Assembly (NCBI GenBank): GCA_947455875.1
Contig: CANGSD010000074.1
Coordinates: forward strand, 1 to 6,462
Origin: Comamonadaceae bacterium
GTDB taxonomy: Bacteria; Pseudomonadota; Gammaproteobacteria; Burkholderiales; Burkholderiaceae
Direction: 5' to 3'
DNA: 6,462 bases
In this document: positions 5,332-6,462 of the stretch, piece after piece
Layout of the letters: every line of letters starts with the position of its first letter
Numbering within the stretch: the first letter of the stretch is position 1
Notes under the pieces: model-generated
Databases searched by the model: none
What the model was told of the DNA's origin: nothing
The model's input: only the letters and a program-made list of their open reading frames with translations
Position numbers and translations under genes: made by a program

Positions 5332-6462
5332 CAGGCATGGGCCCGGGCTTCGCCCGCGCCGTACAGATTCGAGGTGCAGCGCCCGCAGATCGTTGGGTGG
5401 GCCGCGTCCTGGCCCACATCATCGCGCCAGTGCCAGCAGCGCTCGCACTTGGTGGCGTGCGACGGACGGGCCTTGACGGTCAGCGTCTCACCGGCCTGCA
5501 ACGCGATCGCCGAGGTGATGAAGACGAACTTCAGGTCCTCGCCCAGGCTGGACAGCAGGGCGTGGTCGGCCGGTGGCGCGACCAGCGTGAGGTCGGCTTG
5601 CAGGGAAGAGCCCACCTCGCCTTTTTCGCGCAGGGCCTCGACTTCCTTGTTGGCGACGTCGCGGATCTCGCGGATGCGGTTCCACTTGGCCAGCAGGGCG
5701 TCGTCGGGGCCACCGATTTCGGCATAGGTCTCGAAGAAGATCGAGTCGGAATCGCCAAACAGCTTCCACGCTTCTTCGGCGGTGAAACTCAGGAAGGGTG
5801 CCATCCACCGCAGCATCGCGTGCGTGATGTTCCACAGCGCGGTCTGCGCGCTGCGCCGCGCATGCGACTTCGGCCCAGTGGTGTAGAGGCGGTCCTTGAG
5901 GATGTCCAGGTAGAAGGCGCCCAGATCCTCGGAGCAATACACCTGCAGCTTGGCCACCACCGGGTGGAACTCATAGACCTCATAGTGCGCCAGCACCTCG
6001 GCCTGGAATTGCGCCGCGCGGCTCATGGCGTAGCGGTCGATCTCCAGCATCTCCGACAGGGGCACGGCATCCTTCGCGGGGTCGAAGTCGCTCACGTTGG
6101 CGAGCAAAAAGCGCAGCGTGTTGCGGATGCGGCGGTAGGCATCGACCACGCGCGCCAGGATCTTGTCGTCGCCGGCGATATCGCCCGAGTAGTCGGACGC
6201 TGCCACCCACAGGCGGATGATCTCGGCGCCCAGCTTTTCGCTGGTTTTTTGCGGATCGACCCCGTTGCCCAGCGACTTGGACATCTTGCGGCCCTGGCTG
6301 TCCACCGTGAAGCCGTGCGTGAGCAGGCCCCGATAGGGCGCGCGTCCGTACATGGCGCAGGCCGTGAGCAGCGAGCTGTGAAACCAGCCGCGGTGCTGGT
6401 CGTGGCCTTCGAGGTACAGGTCGGCCTCGGGGCCGCTGTCATGGCCTGCACCGGCGTGTGAG
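5331..6462 (-). CDS. ileS: Isoleucyl-tRNA synthetase, C-terminal part (5' end outside window)
   Basis: Class I aminoacyl-tRNA synthetase that charges tRNA-Ile in the cytoplasm. The last 376 residues are visible of about 940 in the family. The frame is open to the right edge, and the ATG at 6353 is internal. From the N-terminal side one sees [19 protein letters not shown] of the catalytic domain, then [17 protein letters not shown] with the ATP-binding KMSKS loop (6273-6287), [12 protein letters not shown], and the anticodon-binding helical domain ([19 protein letters not shown] onward; [14 protein letters not shown]). At the C-terminus is a four-cysteine zinc site, CERC...CGRC (bases 5376-5447), typical of bacterial IleS. 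The editing domain and HIGH motif lie outside the window. The gene is followed without a gap by lspA, so the two are almost certainly one transcript, probably with ribF further upstream as in related genomes. Confidence 0.97.
   Translation of the reverse strand, partial: SHAGAGHDSGPEADLYLEGHDQHRGWFHSSLLTACAMYGRAPYRGLLTHGFTVDSQGRKMSKSLGNGVDPQKTSEKLGAEIIRLWVAASDYSGDIAGDDKILARVVDAYRRIRNTLRFLLANVSDFDPAKDAVPLSEMLEIDRYAMSRAAQFQAEVLAHYEVYEFHPVVAKLQVYCSEDLGAFYLDILKDRLYTTGPKSHARRSAQTALWNITHAMLRWMAPFLSFTAEEAWKLFGDSDSIFFETYAEIGGPDDALLAKWNRIREIRDVANKEVEALREKGEVGSSLQADLTLVAPPADHALLSSLGEDLKFVFITSAIALQAGETLTVKARPSHATKCERCWHWRDDVGQDAAHPTICGRCTSNLYGAGEARAHA

Noticed and set aside
5344..5356. CGGGC-TTC-GCCCG mini-hairpin in the last codons of ileS just before lspA
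   Set aside because: A 5-bp stem within GC-rich coding sequence is common by chance, and lspA translation is adequately explained by the TGATG overlap.
5337..6461. + strand open frame (374 codons) opposite ileS
   Set aside because: Antisense shadow of ileS, which has all its motifs on the - strand; no plausible protein signature.

Overview
The window looks like chromosomal DNA from a high-GC betaproteobacterium, most likely order Burkholderiales and plausibly family Comamonadaceae. This is inferred from the strong G/C third-position bias, the ileS-lspA arrangement, and the combination of a tripartite tricarboxylate transporter (TctA) gene with an orphan amino-acid-type binding protein. Genes are tightly packed, codon use looks uniform, and I see no rRNA, tRNA, insertion sequence, CRISPR array or prophage. 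The longest non-coding gap is about 115 bases.

Layout, left to right. (1) The 3' part of a TctA-type permease gene on the + strand runs into the window, stops at 613 and is followed by a clear UUCG-loop intrinsic terminator. (2) A + strand short-chain dehydrogenase (725-1522) belongs to the group lacking the Tyr-Lys catalytic pair. (3) Converging on it with a 9-base gap is a - strand periplasmic binding protein of the branched-chain amino acid type (start 2722). (4) Upstream of it on the same strand is a ten-helix EamA/DMT exporter (start 3716). (5) Diverging from that is a + strand qor-type NADPH:quinone oxidoreductase (3832-4815). (6) Converging on qor is the housekeeping pair ileS (3' part only) and lspA on the - strand, overlapping as TGATG and therefore probably cotranscribed and translationally coupled.

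The protein-coding content is ordinary: transport (TctA, binding protein, EamA exporter), redox enzymes (SDR, Qor), and essential translation and lipoprotein maturation (IleS, LspA). The accessory genes do not form one recognisable pathway. The binding protein has no permease or ATPase partner here.

The less ordinary signal is in the junctions. A 13-bp perfect inverted repeat contains the stop codons of both qor and lspA. A 10-bp perfect inverted repeat encloses the ribosome binding site and start codon of the binding protein. Another 10-bp perfect repeat abuts the start codon of the EamA gene, which lacks a normal Shine-Dalgarno sequence. A 7-bp repeat lies just upstream of the SDR ribosome binding site. 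These are direct sequence observations; regulatory roles are inference. I found no convincing undescribed multi-gene system.
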